This document shows, one piece after another, positions 1-11,064 of a stretch of DNA of 64,000 nt (positions within the stretch are counted from its first letter, which is position 1; the number at the start of each line of letters is the position of its first letter). The stretch lies in contig NC_081331.1 of assembly GCF_022539665.2 (NCBI RefSeq), positions 836,001-900,000 of the forward strand, written 5' to 3'. This DNA comes from Daphnia carinata (lineage: Eukaryota; Arthropoda; Branchiopoda; Diplostraca; Daphniidae). The notes beneath the pieces were generated by a model. The model ran no database searches. It was given only the letters and a program-made list of their open reading frames with translations, and was not told the DNA's origin. Position numbers and translations under genes: made by a program.

Positions 1-969
1 TCCTTGCCGATTCGTTTACTATTTTAATAGCTCATTTTTTTAAAGAACTCGTTCAAGATTTGTTTACATCTCCGCCATATAGTCAATGAAACATATCCAC
101 CTATTACATTCTAAACGTTTTCTCTAACAAATATTTGTTCTGTTACAGGAAAAGTTCTTCTATAGTCTGCGATATGAGCTGCATGTTCAAAAGCATGCAC
201 TCTGTGATAAGGAACCGTATGAACATCCACATTTAAAGGCAGTTTCTAAAGACATTTCACATCTCTCATTTAAACCAAATATTTTTTATTTACTAAACTT
301 CTGCTGTAAATAACAAAACAGGTTTGACCACTTAAGCCCACTTGACAGTAGGATAAATGAAAGCCTCAGCCGTATGGTTTGATGCCCAACAATCAACGTA
401 CCACTACACTTTGGGTACCCAAAGTCGGAAGCTTGCCCAGCAGACTGTAAGTAGTACAGGAGTCATAGTTAGAAAAAAGATTCGACTATGACGGAATTCA
501 AATCCTGCATCACAGCCGGAGCTTCCCTTTCATTTAGCGAATTTTCAGACGAATTTTCAGACCATTCTGCATTTCGTTTATAGAATTCGATAGTTAGCCA
601 CTGTCGTTTTCGGACAGTGCGAAATATTGGAATTGGAATATTAATGCAATTTGTATTGTCTTCTTCTTTTTAAATAGAAATACAACCATTTAGAAGATTA
701 CTCGGCCGCTTTCAGCTACAAGCAGTTTTTTCTGTAATTGCATTCATTTTAAGAAACAGTGAACTAAATCCTCAGTTTTTATGATAAAGAAATAAACCGT
801 GGGAGACCTCCCAAGTTTTCAGTTTAATTAATCAAGTCGGTACGCAAGAAGTCACAATCAAGTTAAATATCGGGAAACGTAATTCCTCACGAAAAATAAA
901 TCGGATTTCAAAGGCAATGATAACACTAGCATTAAGGGGGACAATTGTAGTGTTAAGACGTAGCTTAAA
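1..969. other. No gene seen (left flank)
   Basis: This stretch lies downstream of the first Thr-rich family gene, which is on the minus strand. I see no sustained open frame, splice-flanked exon or RNA gene. It presumably holds the short 3' untranslated region of that gene plus spacer DNA. Confidence 0.5.
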
Positions 970-1753
970 TTATTTGCCAGTGCCGGGGCAAGTGGCAAAG
1001 CCTGTGGTGCTTCTGCATGCAGCAGTCAAGACGGCCGTATAAGTGCTGGTCGTGGTGGTGATGGTGGTCGATGTTCCGAAGGTAACCATAAAACGACCAC
1101 CTCGAACACCTTCTGGGGCGTTGAAACCGGGCTGAACAACGAATGGCACCACGGCATCGGTGGAGCGGGCCTGACGTTCAGCAACATCAGCAACAGGGAC
1201 AGCTTCAGCTTCAGGGTCGCTGGAGAAAAGATCAAGTACAAATAGAATTATCTCATACCGAAATGACGTTTTAAATCGTGATTGGTACTCACTCTGAGCG
1301 GCTGAAGATGCTACCGGTTTCGGATTCGTCGTCGTCGTCGTTGTAGAAAAGTCCGCGGGCTTTCTGGCTGATGTTCAAACCGAGGCCACGACGACGACGG
1401 CCGGAAGGAGAGCAAATCGAGATGGCTCTGGCGGAAGTAGTGCAAGTGGTAGATGTGACGATGGTGCTGGTGGAGGTTGTCGTGGCCAAAGTGATGGTGA
1501 CAGTTCCAAGGAAAAGACGCGTGTCGGGTTGGTCATTTTTACCTTCAAACGATGGCTGAGGGTAGCCGGCGCGGAAGTAATTTTGCTGAGGTTGAGCATA
1601 AGGTCCAGGTTGGGGGTAACCGTAAGGTCCTGGATAAGGGGGAGCAAAGTTGGCTGGGTTACCATAACCGTATGGGTTGTGGTAACCGTATTGCGCTTCG
1701 ACGTTAGCGGCTACAGCTATGGCCAAAATGACAAAGCTGAGAGCAAGATGCAT
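970..1753 (-). CDS. Thr-rich twin-module secreted protein, copy A
   Basis: Exons 1293-1753 and 970-1219, joined by a 73-bp GT-AG intron in phase 2, give 236 aa. I do not recognise the family from elsewhere. Residues 1-21 form a signal peptide. Residues 22-75 are rich in Tyr, Pro, Gly and Gln (repeated YGY/PGPY), which only this copy and weakly its neighbour show. Module 1 is a Thr/Ser-rich beta-like stretch ending in a C104-C114 loop, then Gly118 and Arg119-122, a strong furin-type site. An acidic linker with RGLFY and a DDDDE run follows. Exon 2 carries PFVVQPGFNAP, a second Thr-rich stretch, a second two-Cys loop and a C-terminal GTGK. I took the ATG at 1753 because it directly precedes the signal peptide. 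A TATA box lies 100 bp upstream. A secreted or structural role is inferred. Confidence 0.85.
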
Positions 1754-1852
1754 GGTTTTTTTTTGTATTGGAACAATTAGTTGAAGCAAATGGGAGAGTA
1801 AGACTCAAAAGAAATCAAGAGATGGAAGTAACTCTTCGTCTGTTGCTGCTCT

Positions 1853-1860
1853 CTTTTATA
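1853..1860 (-). promoter_or_regulatory. TATA box of copy A
   Basis: TATAAAAG on the minus strand, about 100 bp upstream of the ATG at 1753. A TATA element occurs at a similar place before every member of the array. Confidence 0.55.
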
Positions 1861-2785
1861 GTTGAGCCAGTTCTGACTCTTCTTTTTGTAAAGAGGTTAC
1901 CCTTTAGCCAACCCGATACTACACCAATGAAATCAAACCAAAGTCAACGATCATCAATAGAAATTTTTGTAATTTCCAACTCAATTTTAAGTCTGATTCG
2001 AATTTCTAGACATTGATTGATTGTTCCGTAATTAGTGTAACCTTCACCGCCAGGGCTTGTTGGCAGCCAATAGAATTATTGCAGTCTCCGTAGATCTGTG
2101 TACAGTCATATTATGCTAGTTTATTAAAATAATTATACAGTCGGTAGGCAATACACGATGAATTTGAAAAATCGTCAATGAGCATATGATGCTATGTCTC
2201 TGAATTAGAACTTGCGGCTAGCCGTTGAGTGCCACAGGCGCTGTAACCCCTGTGGACATTTATTGATGACGTATCATTACAAATACGTTGCATGGTGAAA
2301 TTGCAGGAATATTGCCATAAAAGTAGTAGAGTTTTCGTTCTAAAAATCTTCCTTACTACCGCATGCTATTCATGTATTGCCTTACTGGACGTGTTATGCC
2401 AGATTGGTCAATAACCTTATTTCCCTGAAGAAATTCTTGTTCGAACAGATGCTAGCTTTGTGTTAGAGTCCTTTGACATGTAGAAGTTTCTGCTTCACTC
2501 CAAATATTGCGATATAGGTTTAACACGCGCATCCAATTCAAAAATCATTAATGTTCATTTAATCTATTGCTTGTATTTTAAATATGCTGGGAATACAGAA
2601 ATAAATGCAGCATAAGTTTGTCTTTTCTGTGTTGACCCAGTTGATGATGAGTGCATAAAGAACAGGGCTTCATATCTTACGTGTAATTTTCAATGTTCGG
2701 CAGCAGATAGCGGGCGGAGGAAACCTCAAAAAGACGGGAAGGAGGACGGATCTCGGTAGTTGACAGGTGTAAATTGACATTTGAA
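1861..2785. other. Spacer, no gene seen
   Basis: AT-rich spacer between family copies A and B. I see no coherent coding frame. Confidence 0.5.
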
Positions 2786-3582
2786 TTAGCCAGAGGCACA
2801 TGTTGGGAAGCCGCTAGTGCTTGCGCAAACAGCAATTATGACGGAAGTATACGTTGCAGTCGCAGTAACCGTTGAAGTGGACACCCCGAATGAAATCAAC
2901 TGACGTCCGTTGTTATTTCCGGACATGGATGGAAGGAGGTATGCGGAAGCATCTCCACCTACACTTTCCCGTTTAATGTCACCATCCTCATTGAAAGTAG
3001 CCGTGATAGTAGGTTGCTCCGAAACACTTAACAGCAATGAAAACAACATTTTTAAAAAATGCTAATGGTCGTGTACGAACACGACTGAATTTAATATAAC
3101 ACTTACGTTGGTAACGCGGCAATGTCTTGCACGTTCTCTGATACATCATCTTCATCGTGGTAGAGTCCACGACGGCCCACTCCACGACGACGACGTCCTG
3201 CCGGAGAGCAAGTAACTAATGCTGCGGTTGAGGTAGTACAGAATTTGGTAATCGTATTGGTTTTCGTTGTCGTCGATGTTGAATAGGTTAGTGTTATCAA
3301 CGCGCTTCCTCCGTTGCTCATCGTGAATAAATTGAGGAAGAGACGGGGATTCGGGTTGCGGTGGACGAATGGTTGATCTTCCTCTTGGAGAGGTAAGCCA
3401 CTGCGGAAGTATCCCAGCGGCTGGTACGACGATTCGATCTGCTGCTTATTGTTGTGATACACTGGCGAAGGATATAGATAGTGTCTCTGGTAACCGGATG
3501 GGAAAAAGTAACGTTGTGGATCTCCCGCGACGGCAGCCAGGAAATAGCAGAGAAAGACGAGTGTGATGATTAAACGGAGCAT
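2786..3582 (-). CDS. Thr-rich twin-module secreted protein, copy B
   Basis: Exons 3107-3582 and 2786-3026 (80-bp phase-2 intron) give 238 aa. The signal peptide covers about residues 1-20. A Tyr/Pro/Gln-bearing spacer follows, then module 1 with CTTSTAALVTC, Gly and four Arg. A second basic site, GRRGLYHDEDD, comes soon after, so the linker may be cut twice. Module 2 departs most from the family: the PF-V-QPGF motif is missing, and the chain ends in CASG with no terminal Lys. The Gly is therefore exposed directly at the C-terminus. Copies A and B share a longer N-terminal spacer and lie side by side, which suggests an old duplication. Cyclin B follows to the right. Confidence 0.82.
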
Positions 3583-3647
3583 TTTCTTTTTCGGGTAGAT
3601 TGCAGTTTACCTGAACAAATGGCAGAGATTCAGTCGGGGTTTTACCT

Positions 3648-3655
3648 CTTTATAT
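3648..3655 (-). promoter_or_regulatory. TATA box of copy B
   Basis: ATATAAAG on the minus strand, about 66 bp upstream of the ATG at 3582. Confidence 0.55.
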
Positions 3656-5982
3656 GCTGAGGTCTTACGTCTTTATAGAGAACTCATGCGTTTTGATGGA
3701 CGTGGATCGAGTCGAATTCAATTTCGGCTGGGTTGACAGCAAAGAGTGACATTGGAGGCGTTTCTTGAGAACCATAATTTGCTACTGCCAAAGTATTTGC
3801 AGGGTCTAGACCCATTCCTTGCTGACGGATTGAATGTGACCCTTTTTCGTTTCTTTCGGTTGTCATTCAGACCGAGGGGAGTGTTCAATTTCGTCACGCG
3901 ATTTATCATATTATCCAAAAACTAAATACGAAATGTGGTGTAATGGGATTGTAGCTGATGCAAAATAAGCTGTTCCTCTTTTATATTCTTCATTTGATGG
4001 GAAACAGAATTGTTTTTGCTTTGTGTCCAGTTAATTGGATTTCTCACGGTCCCAAAATTCATAACCGGAGAACGCGCTGGTGAAGAGCTCAAGACTAACA
4101 TTTTTCTTCTCAATAGCTTGACTAGTGACGTAGACTGTCGACTTCATGATGAAGCCATGTTATTAACGATTCCCGGAGTGACAGTTAAAATAGCCGCTGC
4201 ATATTGGGAAGTGACAAGGACCTGGGGGCAAATTTTTACTTCAATTTCAACGTTTTCTGAAGATAAACGATTATTATTTGGATCAAACAACATCCACGAA
4301 ATTCCTATAGCGTTACGGACTAGTATTCGCTAAGTTTTTGATGATCGCAGTTTCCATGACAACAAGGCGGACGGATATTCTTCCTAGAAAATGACATTTC
4401 TTTGGTTTAAGCTAGAGACCATTCCAGCGGTCAAGGAAGATGATTCTTTTTTTACTTTAGCTTGTGGTTATATTAGCCAAATCAAATCATTGAGGCCATT
4501 CCACGCAATTCGAAATTGATACTCCGAATTCGTGTTTATTTGCCTGTGGCTTGCTTCATGATGATACAAGCACGATATCTTAAAGATTCCAGCAAGTTTA
4601 TTCACTGCAAGCCAAAAATTCGATAACAATTTTTTTAGATCATCACCGCGCCCAAAATTTTCAACATATAATTTCAATCGACAAAATCTCCATTTCACAA
4701 GATTCGCTCACGGGACGAAGAATGCACGACAGAATCAGGAATACCTCAAAGAAGAACCACAACCTATACTTGCAGTTCGATGTTGGGCAACGGTAGCTGA
4801 TATTACCTTTCAACTCAGAAGGTGAAAATCATTAAAATCTCATTGGAGCTGGCCCATAGCGACTTGATGTTGCTTGTTCGACAAACACAGATGCAGTGAT
4901 TGATAACTTGCACTAGACTCTTGCGAACCGTCTCTTCTCGTATTTCGAGATTATTCAGGAAATTATTACTGCCATTGACCATTCCACTTCCCGATCTGTC
5001 AGGTTTTATCTCTCGTTTCCATTGCCGTTGTTTTAGACAGACAAATTATATTTTTTTTTAAATTTCATATATAAAACTGGGGTACGACGAACCCAAAGAA
5101 AATTCTGTATATTGAGACCAAAGTAGATTGGAATCCTAACGTACGAAGGATGCTGAATTTCTGTTTTTTCAGTATAATATAACAACCCTATCGGGAAATG
5201 CAGCAAATTCCGTCAAACTAAAGTGAAAAATATACATAGCTATTTTCTATAAAGCATTTTTTTAAAATTATGCTGTCTATTAGAAATTATCAAGTGGTTA
5301 CTTACAGCGCAATAAAGACAGATATTGGTAATTTAACAAAAGGAATTTGTATCCTTACCGGCCAAAACCGGTGAAGTTATAAGAGACTAGAGGCAATGGT
5401 ATACGCATATCTTTATTTTGCGTGTTGGTGACAATGGACTGTGTCGTTTTTGAAATAGGTAACCAGGAAGGTTTATTTGATTCCATATCTTAGAAATTAC
5501 AACAGTGTTCAAAAAGTAGCAAAAACAATTAATAATTTCAAAAAATATTTACATCAACGGCATATTTTTATATGTTTGAAATGGCAACATGGCACGTTTG
5601 AATTTAAAACTCCTGGTTGTTTTTGAATGCCGCCATTGTGTCACCTTAGTTCTCAACCCCCAACAAATTCCTTTATAGTCCTCCTATCCCTGTGAAGTCT
5701 ACTTGCTCAGAAGTTCAACTTGATTGAATCATTCGCATTTTCGTACGCTATAAGGTAAGAGCTCACTGTCTTTTATTAACTGTACTTTCTTTTAATTAAT
5801 TTATATTCTGTTGTACATGAATGTTTGTCTGTGGTCTTGCAAAAACGATTAGCTGTATTATCACATCATTTGATATCGTCGCGTGGCCTACCCCTTGTGA
5901 GACTGCGACTTGCCTGATGATTTTTAATAATCGACGTGGATATACAAGTTTATTACTCAAGCAATTGAACTAGTGTAACAAT
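3656..5982. other. Spacer and cyclin B 5' region
   Basis: There is no supported gene between copy B and cyclin B. Open frames at 4010-4333 (+) and 4468-4698 (-) lack ATG context, splice logic or recognisable motifs. At 5754 an AAG/GTAAGA donor and at 5975 a CTAG acceptor just before the first cyclin ATG suggest a non-coding first exon and 5' leader intron of the cyclin gene (inference). Confidence 0.4.
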
Positions 5983-7673
5983 ATGCCTCTGACCAGACTA
6001 GAAGCACTTTCCTCTGCTATATCGGTACTCCTTAATAATATTTGAGTTTGACAGTGAACTAGATGAAAATACATTTCCATTTGGGTCTAGGTTCATGATG
6101 ATGGTGAAAATGCTACAATGCTAAGAGGCAAAAGTAGTCTGTCAACAAGTGGTAAATTTACGGGAGCAGTAATTAAGCAGAGGGCTGTTTTGGGGGACAT
6201 TTGTAGCAACAAATCAACGCTGACAAATGTAGCCTCTGAGACTGATTTTAAGAAACCACAACTTTTACCTTCTAAGATCTTTAAGAAACAAGTTCAAGAT
6301 TCAGAGAAGTAAGTCTATCTGTAACAATGGCCTTGATTGAAGTCCTCACCATCAACTTTGCCATAGTGTACCTCAGCCACTGCCAAGTGACAAGGATGTT
6401 GTCCAACCTGCTGCAGATACAGAAAGACGGCAATCATTTTCCTCTCAAAATTTGGAGATTGAGAAATTGACACAGAATCTAATCCACAGCTGGTTGCTGT
6501 CTATGTCAAGGACATCTATAAATACTTGCATGAGTTAGAGGTGCACTCTATTTTCCCACTGTCAATTCTTTGTTTTCATGTCTTATTTCATACACAGGAA
6601 AAAGCTGTCATTAAACCCAATTACATGGAAGGCTACAAGATCAGGCCAACCATGCGCACGATCTTAATTGACTGGATGGTGGAAGTCCATGGGCGTTTCA
6701 AACTACTCCAGGAAACACTGTATTTGACAGTGGCTACTATGGATCGTTTTCTTCAGGTATATAGCTCTATTTTTACTTTTGTCACATTTAACTCAAGTAA
6801 ATTAAATAATCAAGGTTGAGCCTACTATTGTTCGGCATGATCTGCAACTTGTGGGCCTTACGTGTATGTTCATCGCTTCTAAATTCGAAGAGATGTACAC
6901 TCCTGAGATTCATGACTTCGTTTTCATGTCGGATAAGGCTTATACAAAGAAGGAAATTCTGCGCATGGAATTACGTATCCTTAAGGCATTGGACTTTAGT
7001 TTAGGCCGTCCGCTTCCCCTTCATTTCTTACGTCGGTACACAAAAGCTGCCACGCATGTTTATGACTGGGTAAGCCTGAAGCCATGCTCTGCACATTACT
7101 TGCGTATTTAAAGTTTTTGGTTGGAAATTTCATAGGTTGACGTTCTGCACCACACCCTGTCAAAGTATCTGATGGAACTGTCGTTGCCAGAATACGAGTT
7201 CTGTCACTTTTTACCATCGCAACTGGCTGCGGCATCGCTATGCTTGTCTCTTAAGTAAGCTGTTACAAGTGTTGTATTTTAAATGATGTTAAAATTTTGC
7301 GTTTGGGAATATTTAGGATTCTTGATGAACGTGAAACACCTATTGAAGTTTTATGGAACGACACGTTGGTTTTTTATTCTGGGTACACTTACGGAGATCT
7401 GGAGCCGATAGTGGAGAAACTTTGCTCATTGATTATTAAATCGGAAACGAGCAAGTATCAGGTAAGCATTATCGGCGTTAGTCAACAGCCTCAGTATGTT
7501 CTGTACAAACTTCAATTTGTTAGGCTATTCGAAAGAAGTATCTTGTCTCCAAGTTTTACCAGATCAGCGCCCTTCCGAATTTCAAATCCCCAGTTACTCA
7601 TGCATTCTTGGCAAAAATGGCGCTGAAGAACTCAAATTTTATCCATGTTTCTTACCCTAATGATGGTTGCTAA
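5983..7673 (+). CDS. CycB: G2/mitotic-specific cyclin B (apparent frameshift)
   Basis: Exons 5983-6024, 6091-6308, 6367-6540, 6598-6756, 6815-7069, 7136-7254, 7317-7461 and 7524-7673, all with GT-AG introns. Cyclin B activates Cdk1 for entry into mitosis. The N-terminus carries a destruction-box-like RAVLGDI. The central part holds the classic cyclin-box blocks: [64 protein letters not shown] and KYLMELSL. Exon 3 opens in one frame (through QNLEIEK) but resumes the conserved cyclin sequence (DTESNPQLV) in another. One nucleotide seems missing near the AAA at 6464-6466. Without it the frame stops soon after, so this is either an assembly or read error or a real lesion. With the frame restored the product is about 420 aa. 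The first exon is the least certain. Confidence 0.85.
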
Positions 7674-8489
7674 CTGAAATGGCACATTTTTCATTTTTAG
7701 GTCTTTGACCGTGACTTGTGTTTTCTTATTTCAAAATTTTCTCGAACGTTCATGTGTTTTTAATTCTTTTGCATTTCCGAAATTCTTCTCGCCTCCACAT
7801 AGTTTGCCGAACATCATCATGTGGTATCGGGGTATCATGTACACGTAATACATAGTATCAAAAAATATATATTTTATGCAACAAAACCACATTTTTCCAT
7901 GACTACAGCTACTGGTTTTCAATGTTCTACTTAGCTTTCTTATTTTTCAAAGTGTTTTTTTTCTTTACGGAGCTATTATGTTGTGCCGTTGGTTGCGTCC
8001 TTGATATTGGTGGAAATAACTACCAGCAATTCTTCCCCGTAGACGAATTATATCACGTTTTATACACTACATCACAGCAGATGCCCTTATAAAATGATCA
8101 GAAGGCTGTGGTGGAACAGCATTTGATAGTTATACGATACAATAACCCAGAATGAATGTTAGTGGCCGTACAAAGCTATTTTATCTACACCTGTGATCAA
8201 GGCGTAATGAACGAACAAAGATTATGTAAAATATTGAACATGCTTCCACGTCTTGCAAGTGTATTGGCGTTTCTAACGAAAGAATCGTTTTGCAGCTTTT
8301 GCTTGAAAAAGAAAAATCAAGAACACATGTTTGCGCAGTAAGATAAAGGTAAATATTAAACAATACATGATGGTAATAAATTTAAAGGCATACTATAGTC
8401 GCAATTAATTTTCAAAGGGCAACACACAGTATAGTTATCAGCCAGTTGATTCAGTTTCGCAAACGTCGAGCAAGAATTCAGGAAACGAT
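7674..8489. other. Spacer, no gene seen
   Basis: This holds the cyclin B 3' region and AT-rich spacer up to copy C. The short open frames here have no supporting features. Confidence 0.5.
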
Positions 8490-9161
8490 TTATTTGCCAG
8501 TGGATCCGCACACTGGATATCCGGTGGTGCTGCGGCAAATGGCAGTCAACGACGTTGTCGTTGTTGTCGTTGTTGTGGTCGTGACTGTCGATGTGCCGAA
8601 ATAGAGCAACACACGTCCTTGGCCAGCAGGAGCATTAAATCCGGGCTGAACGACGAACGGGATTGGTACTGGGGCTTCGCGTGTTTCGCGGATGGATTCA
8701 GGTACTGATTTCACAGGTTGAACTTCTTCCCTAATGATGTGAAGATGAAACAGCCTTTAGCATTAAAACAAAATGATTTGCACAAACAGTGAAATACTCT
8801 TTTACTTGATGGGTGATGGAAGGAAAATGGTTCCGTCTTCGCTTTCAGTTTCATTTTCGTTGTAGAAGAGTCCACGGCCTTCCTTGTTTCCGCTGAGATG
8901 GAGACCACGACGCCGTCTTCCGGAGGCTGTGCAAACAGAAAGTCCACCTGTGGACGTGGTGCACGTTGCTGTTGTCGTCGAAGTTGTTGTGGTCGTCGTG
9001 GTCGTTAAGGTCAAAGAGACTGTTTTAATAAATCGTTCATCAGCTTGTTCGACCTCAAAGGAAGGCGACGGGTTGTCGCTTCGGACGTCTTTGGGATTTA
9101 GATTGTACTGAGCAGAAGCACAGCCAACTGCAACGACAAGAATTAATAAGCTTTTCATCAT
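8490..9161 (-). CDS. Thr-rich twin-module secreted protein, copy C
   Basis: Exons 8806-9161 and 8490-8730 (75-bp phase-2 intron) give 198 aa. There are two adjacent ATGs at 9161 and 9158, and the signal peptide runs to about residue 18 (ASAQ). Module 1 contains a run of ten consecutive Thr, then the C67-C77 loop CTTSTGGLSVC, Gly81 and Arg82-85. The linker reads GLHLSGNKEGRGLFYNENE and then turns acidic, ending SPIK. Module 2 has PFVVQPGFNAP, another run of about ten Thr, the loop CRSTTGYPVC and the C-terminus GSTGK. The Thr runs use mixed ACN codons, so they are not a simple triplet repeat. Closest to copies E and F. The stop codon sits inside AATAAA. Confidence 0.87.
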
Positions 9162-9210
9162 TTTGAATTATTGTCGATCGAGCCAAGATTATCTACTGAA
9201 CGTTTGTCGT

Positions 9211-9220
9211 CCTTTATATA
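9211..9220 (-). promoter_or_regulatory. TATA box of copy C
   Basis: TATATAAAGG on the minus strand, 50 bp upstream of the ATG. An arthropod initiator-like TTCAGTAG lies just downstream, around 9191-9198. Confidence 0.6.
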
Positions 9221-10152
9221 CTGTATCCAACTGTGAAACGCCTAATATGGCTTTAGATTAAGTCGGTGTAAACTGAATTGCTTGAGGGGTCATCTATTTT
9301 CATTGGATCGTTTCAAAATGTTGCAAGAAAATGCTGATTATCTTTGAAATCCCCCAGGTTACCATGTAACCTTGTATCATTCAAATAATCAATCATATAT
9401 AGTTTTGAAGCCTTTTCATCCTTCCGGCATTGTTTCTCGCTTCACATTTTGCGTAGATATCCTTTGGTTGAAAATAAAGTCAATTTGCCAATGCAAGATG
9501 CTTGAATGTTTTAAATGTTTACGGTTTTGTTGTGACGTGAATCTTATGCATACAGTCCTCGTTCTCTAGTGGCAAGCCCTTTGATTTCGTTTTAATCAAC
9601 AGCCGCTTAATTGAGGAGCAAACTTCGAAATCATGGTTTAATTTTGGCTTTAGTAGGTTAAGTTTCCTCAAATTTCAAGTCAAGATTTAGTTTTTACGTG
9701 AGACTTTTAGGTTTAGAGATATAATGATTACCGATAAAAATAGTAAATCAAAATAGGAATTGTTAATAAATAAGTACGTAAAATTGCATTCCGTATTTCA
9801 AAGAGTTGGTCGAAATGAAACAACTGCGTTACTTCTCAGAAGTATAAGATAATGAAGTAATGTATAATAAAAGACACCACTCAACTGAAATATCACACAA
9901 TCTCCTAGATGCATTAAAGTGTATTCAGTGTGCCATGGCATAGCGAGATTTCATCACCAGCAAAAGGTGTGGCATAAAATAACATATTATTTATAGAACT
10001 CTTTGATGGATGTAAATACTTAGTCGATTAATAATGTTTTGGGAACTCGTTTGCTTTCGACGAGAGGCTGGATCGGGAATAAAGTTTTTACCAGATAATG
10101 CGGAGCATAATGTCAAGTAATCAGGGAAAATTTAAAGGTATTTGCGTAAAAA
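9221..10152. other. Spacer, no gene seen
   Basis: AT-rich spacer between copies C and D. Nothing coding is supported. Confidence 0.5.
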
Positions 10153-10857
10153 TTATTTGCCCTGGGATCCGCACACCTGGAATCCCGTAGTGCTGATGCA
10201 AATAGCAGTCAACGTGCTAGTGCTAGTAGTTGTAGTGGTAGTCGTGATCGTTGACGTGCCAAAAGCTAAATATACACGGCCCTGGCCAGCAGGAGCGTCA
10301 AATCCAGGTTGGACAACGAATGGAACGGTCTGAACAGAGCTTTCTTTGGCTTCACGAATAGCCTCAGATTGAACAGGTTTATCATCAACTCTAAAATTAG
10401 AACAATAAAAAATTTGTTAACAACATATCAACTTATAGAAATAGCCAGTTGAAATAAAAGTATTTTACTTGTTAACAGATGGTAGGAAAACGTTGCCATC
10501 TTCGTTATCTTCTTCGTTTTCGTTGTAGAACAGCCCGCGTCCTTCCTTGTTTCCGCTGAGATGGAGACCACGACGACGTCGTCCGGAAGCAGTGCAAACG
10601 GAAAGACCACCCGTTGATGTCGTACATGTCGATACCGCAGTTGAAGTTGAGGTAATAGTCAATGTCTGAAGAGTCACCGACACAGTTTTGAAAATGAAAC
10701 GGCCTTCATTTTTTTCTTCCTTGACGTCATATGAAGGTTCCGGACCCCCAGCGCGGAAGCTTTTCTCTAGGCCGTCGTTTTTGGAATCCTTTCCGGCTTC
10801 AGCGTACACACAAGATGCTACGGCCAATATCAATATGCTGGAAAACAAGAGTTGCAT
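10153..10857 (-). CDS. Thr-rich twin-module secreted protein, copy D
   Basis: Exons 10469-10857 and 10153-10390 (78-bp phase-2 intron) give 208 aa. I start at 10857, where MQLLFSSILILAVASCVYAEA is a clean signal peptide; the frame upstream has no ATG. The N-terminal spacer carries FRAGGPEPSYDV. Module 1 (GRFIFKTVSVTLQT) leads to CTTSTGGLSVC and GRRRR. The linker matches copy C almost exactly (GLHLSGNKEGRGLFYNENE). Module 2 carries PFVVQPGFDAP, a Thr run, CISTTGFQVC and the ending GSQGK. Copy G is its nearest relative: it shares the FIFKTV block, the CVYAEA signal end and a conserved upstream element. Confidence 0.86.
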
Positions 10858-10948
10858 TTTCTGGGGCTTTTTGGATGCGGAGACTGATGGCAAGGCAAGT
10901 CGATGGCGTAATGCGTGAACATCTGGATGAAGTTTTCTATGTCGTTGG

Positions 10949-10956
10949 CTTTTATA
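10949..10956 (-). promoter_or_regulatory. TATA box of copy D
   Basis: TATAAAAG on the minus strand, about 92 bp upstream of the ATG at 10857. Confidence 0.5.
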
Positions 10957-11040
10957 CTATTTTGAACGCTGTTCAGCCTGATCGTGGGTCAGAGCTTACT
11001 GATAGGTGATCTTATAGCTCCGAAATACAATTCTATACGC

Positions 11041-11064
11041 TGCGGGGTTAATGATGTTTTGATG
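11041..11064. promoter_or_regulatory. Conserved upstream element of copy D
   Basis: This 24-bp block, centred on ATGATGTTTTGAT, recurs with about 21 of 24 identities at 15895-15918, upstream of copy G. Both lie 130-190 bp upstream of the start codon. It is either a shared regulatory element or a relic of the duplication. Confidence 0.4.

Noticed and set aside
4010-4333. 107-codon plus-strand open frame
   Set aside because: It begins with TTG, not ATG, with no recognisable motif or splice context.
8884-9111. Plus-strand Val/Arg-rich open frame opposite copy C, and similar ones opposite other copies (for example 12157-12363, 12531-12749, 14185-14481)
   Set aside because: These are antisense shadows of the Thr-rich coding strand (ACN read as NGT) and have no start, splice or conserved features of their own.
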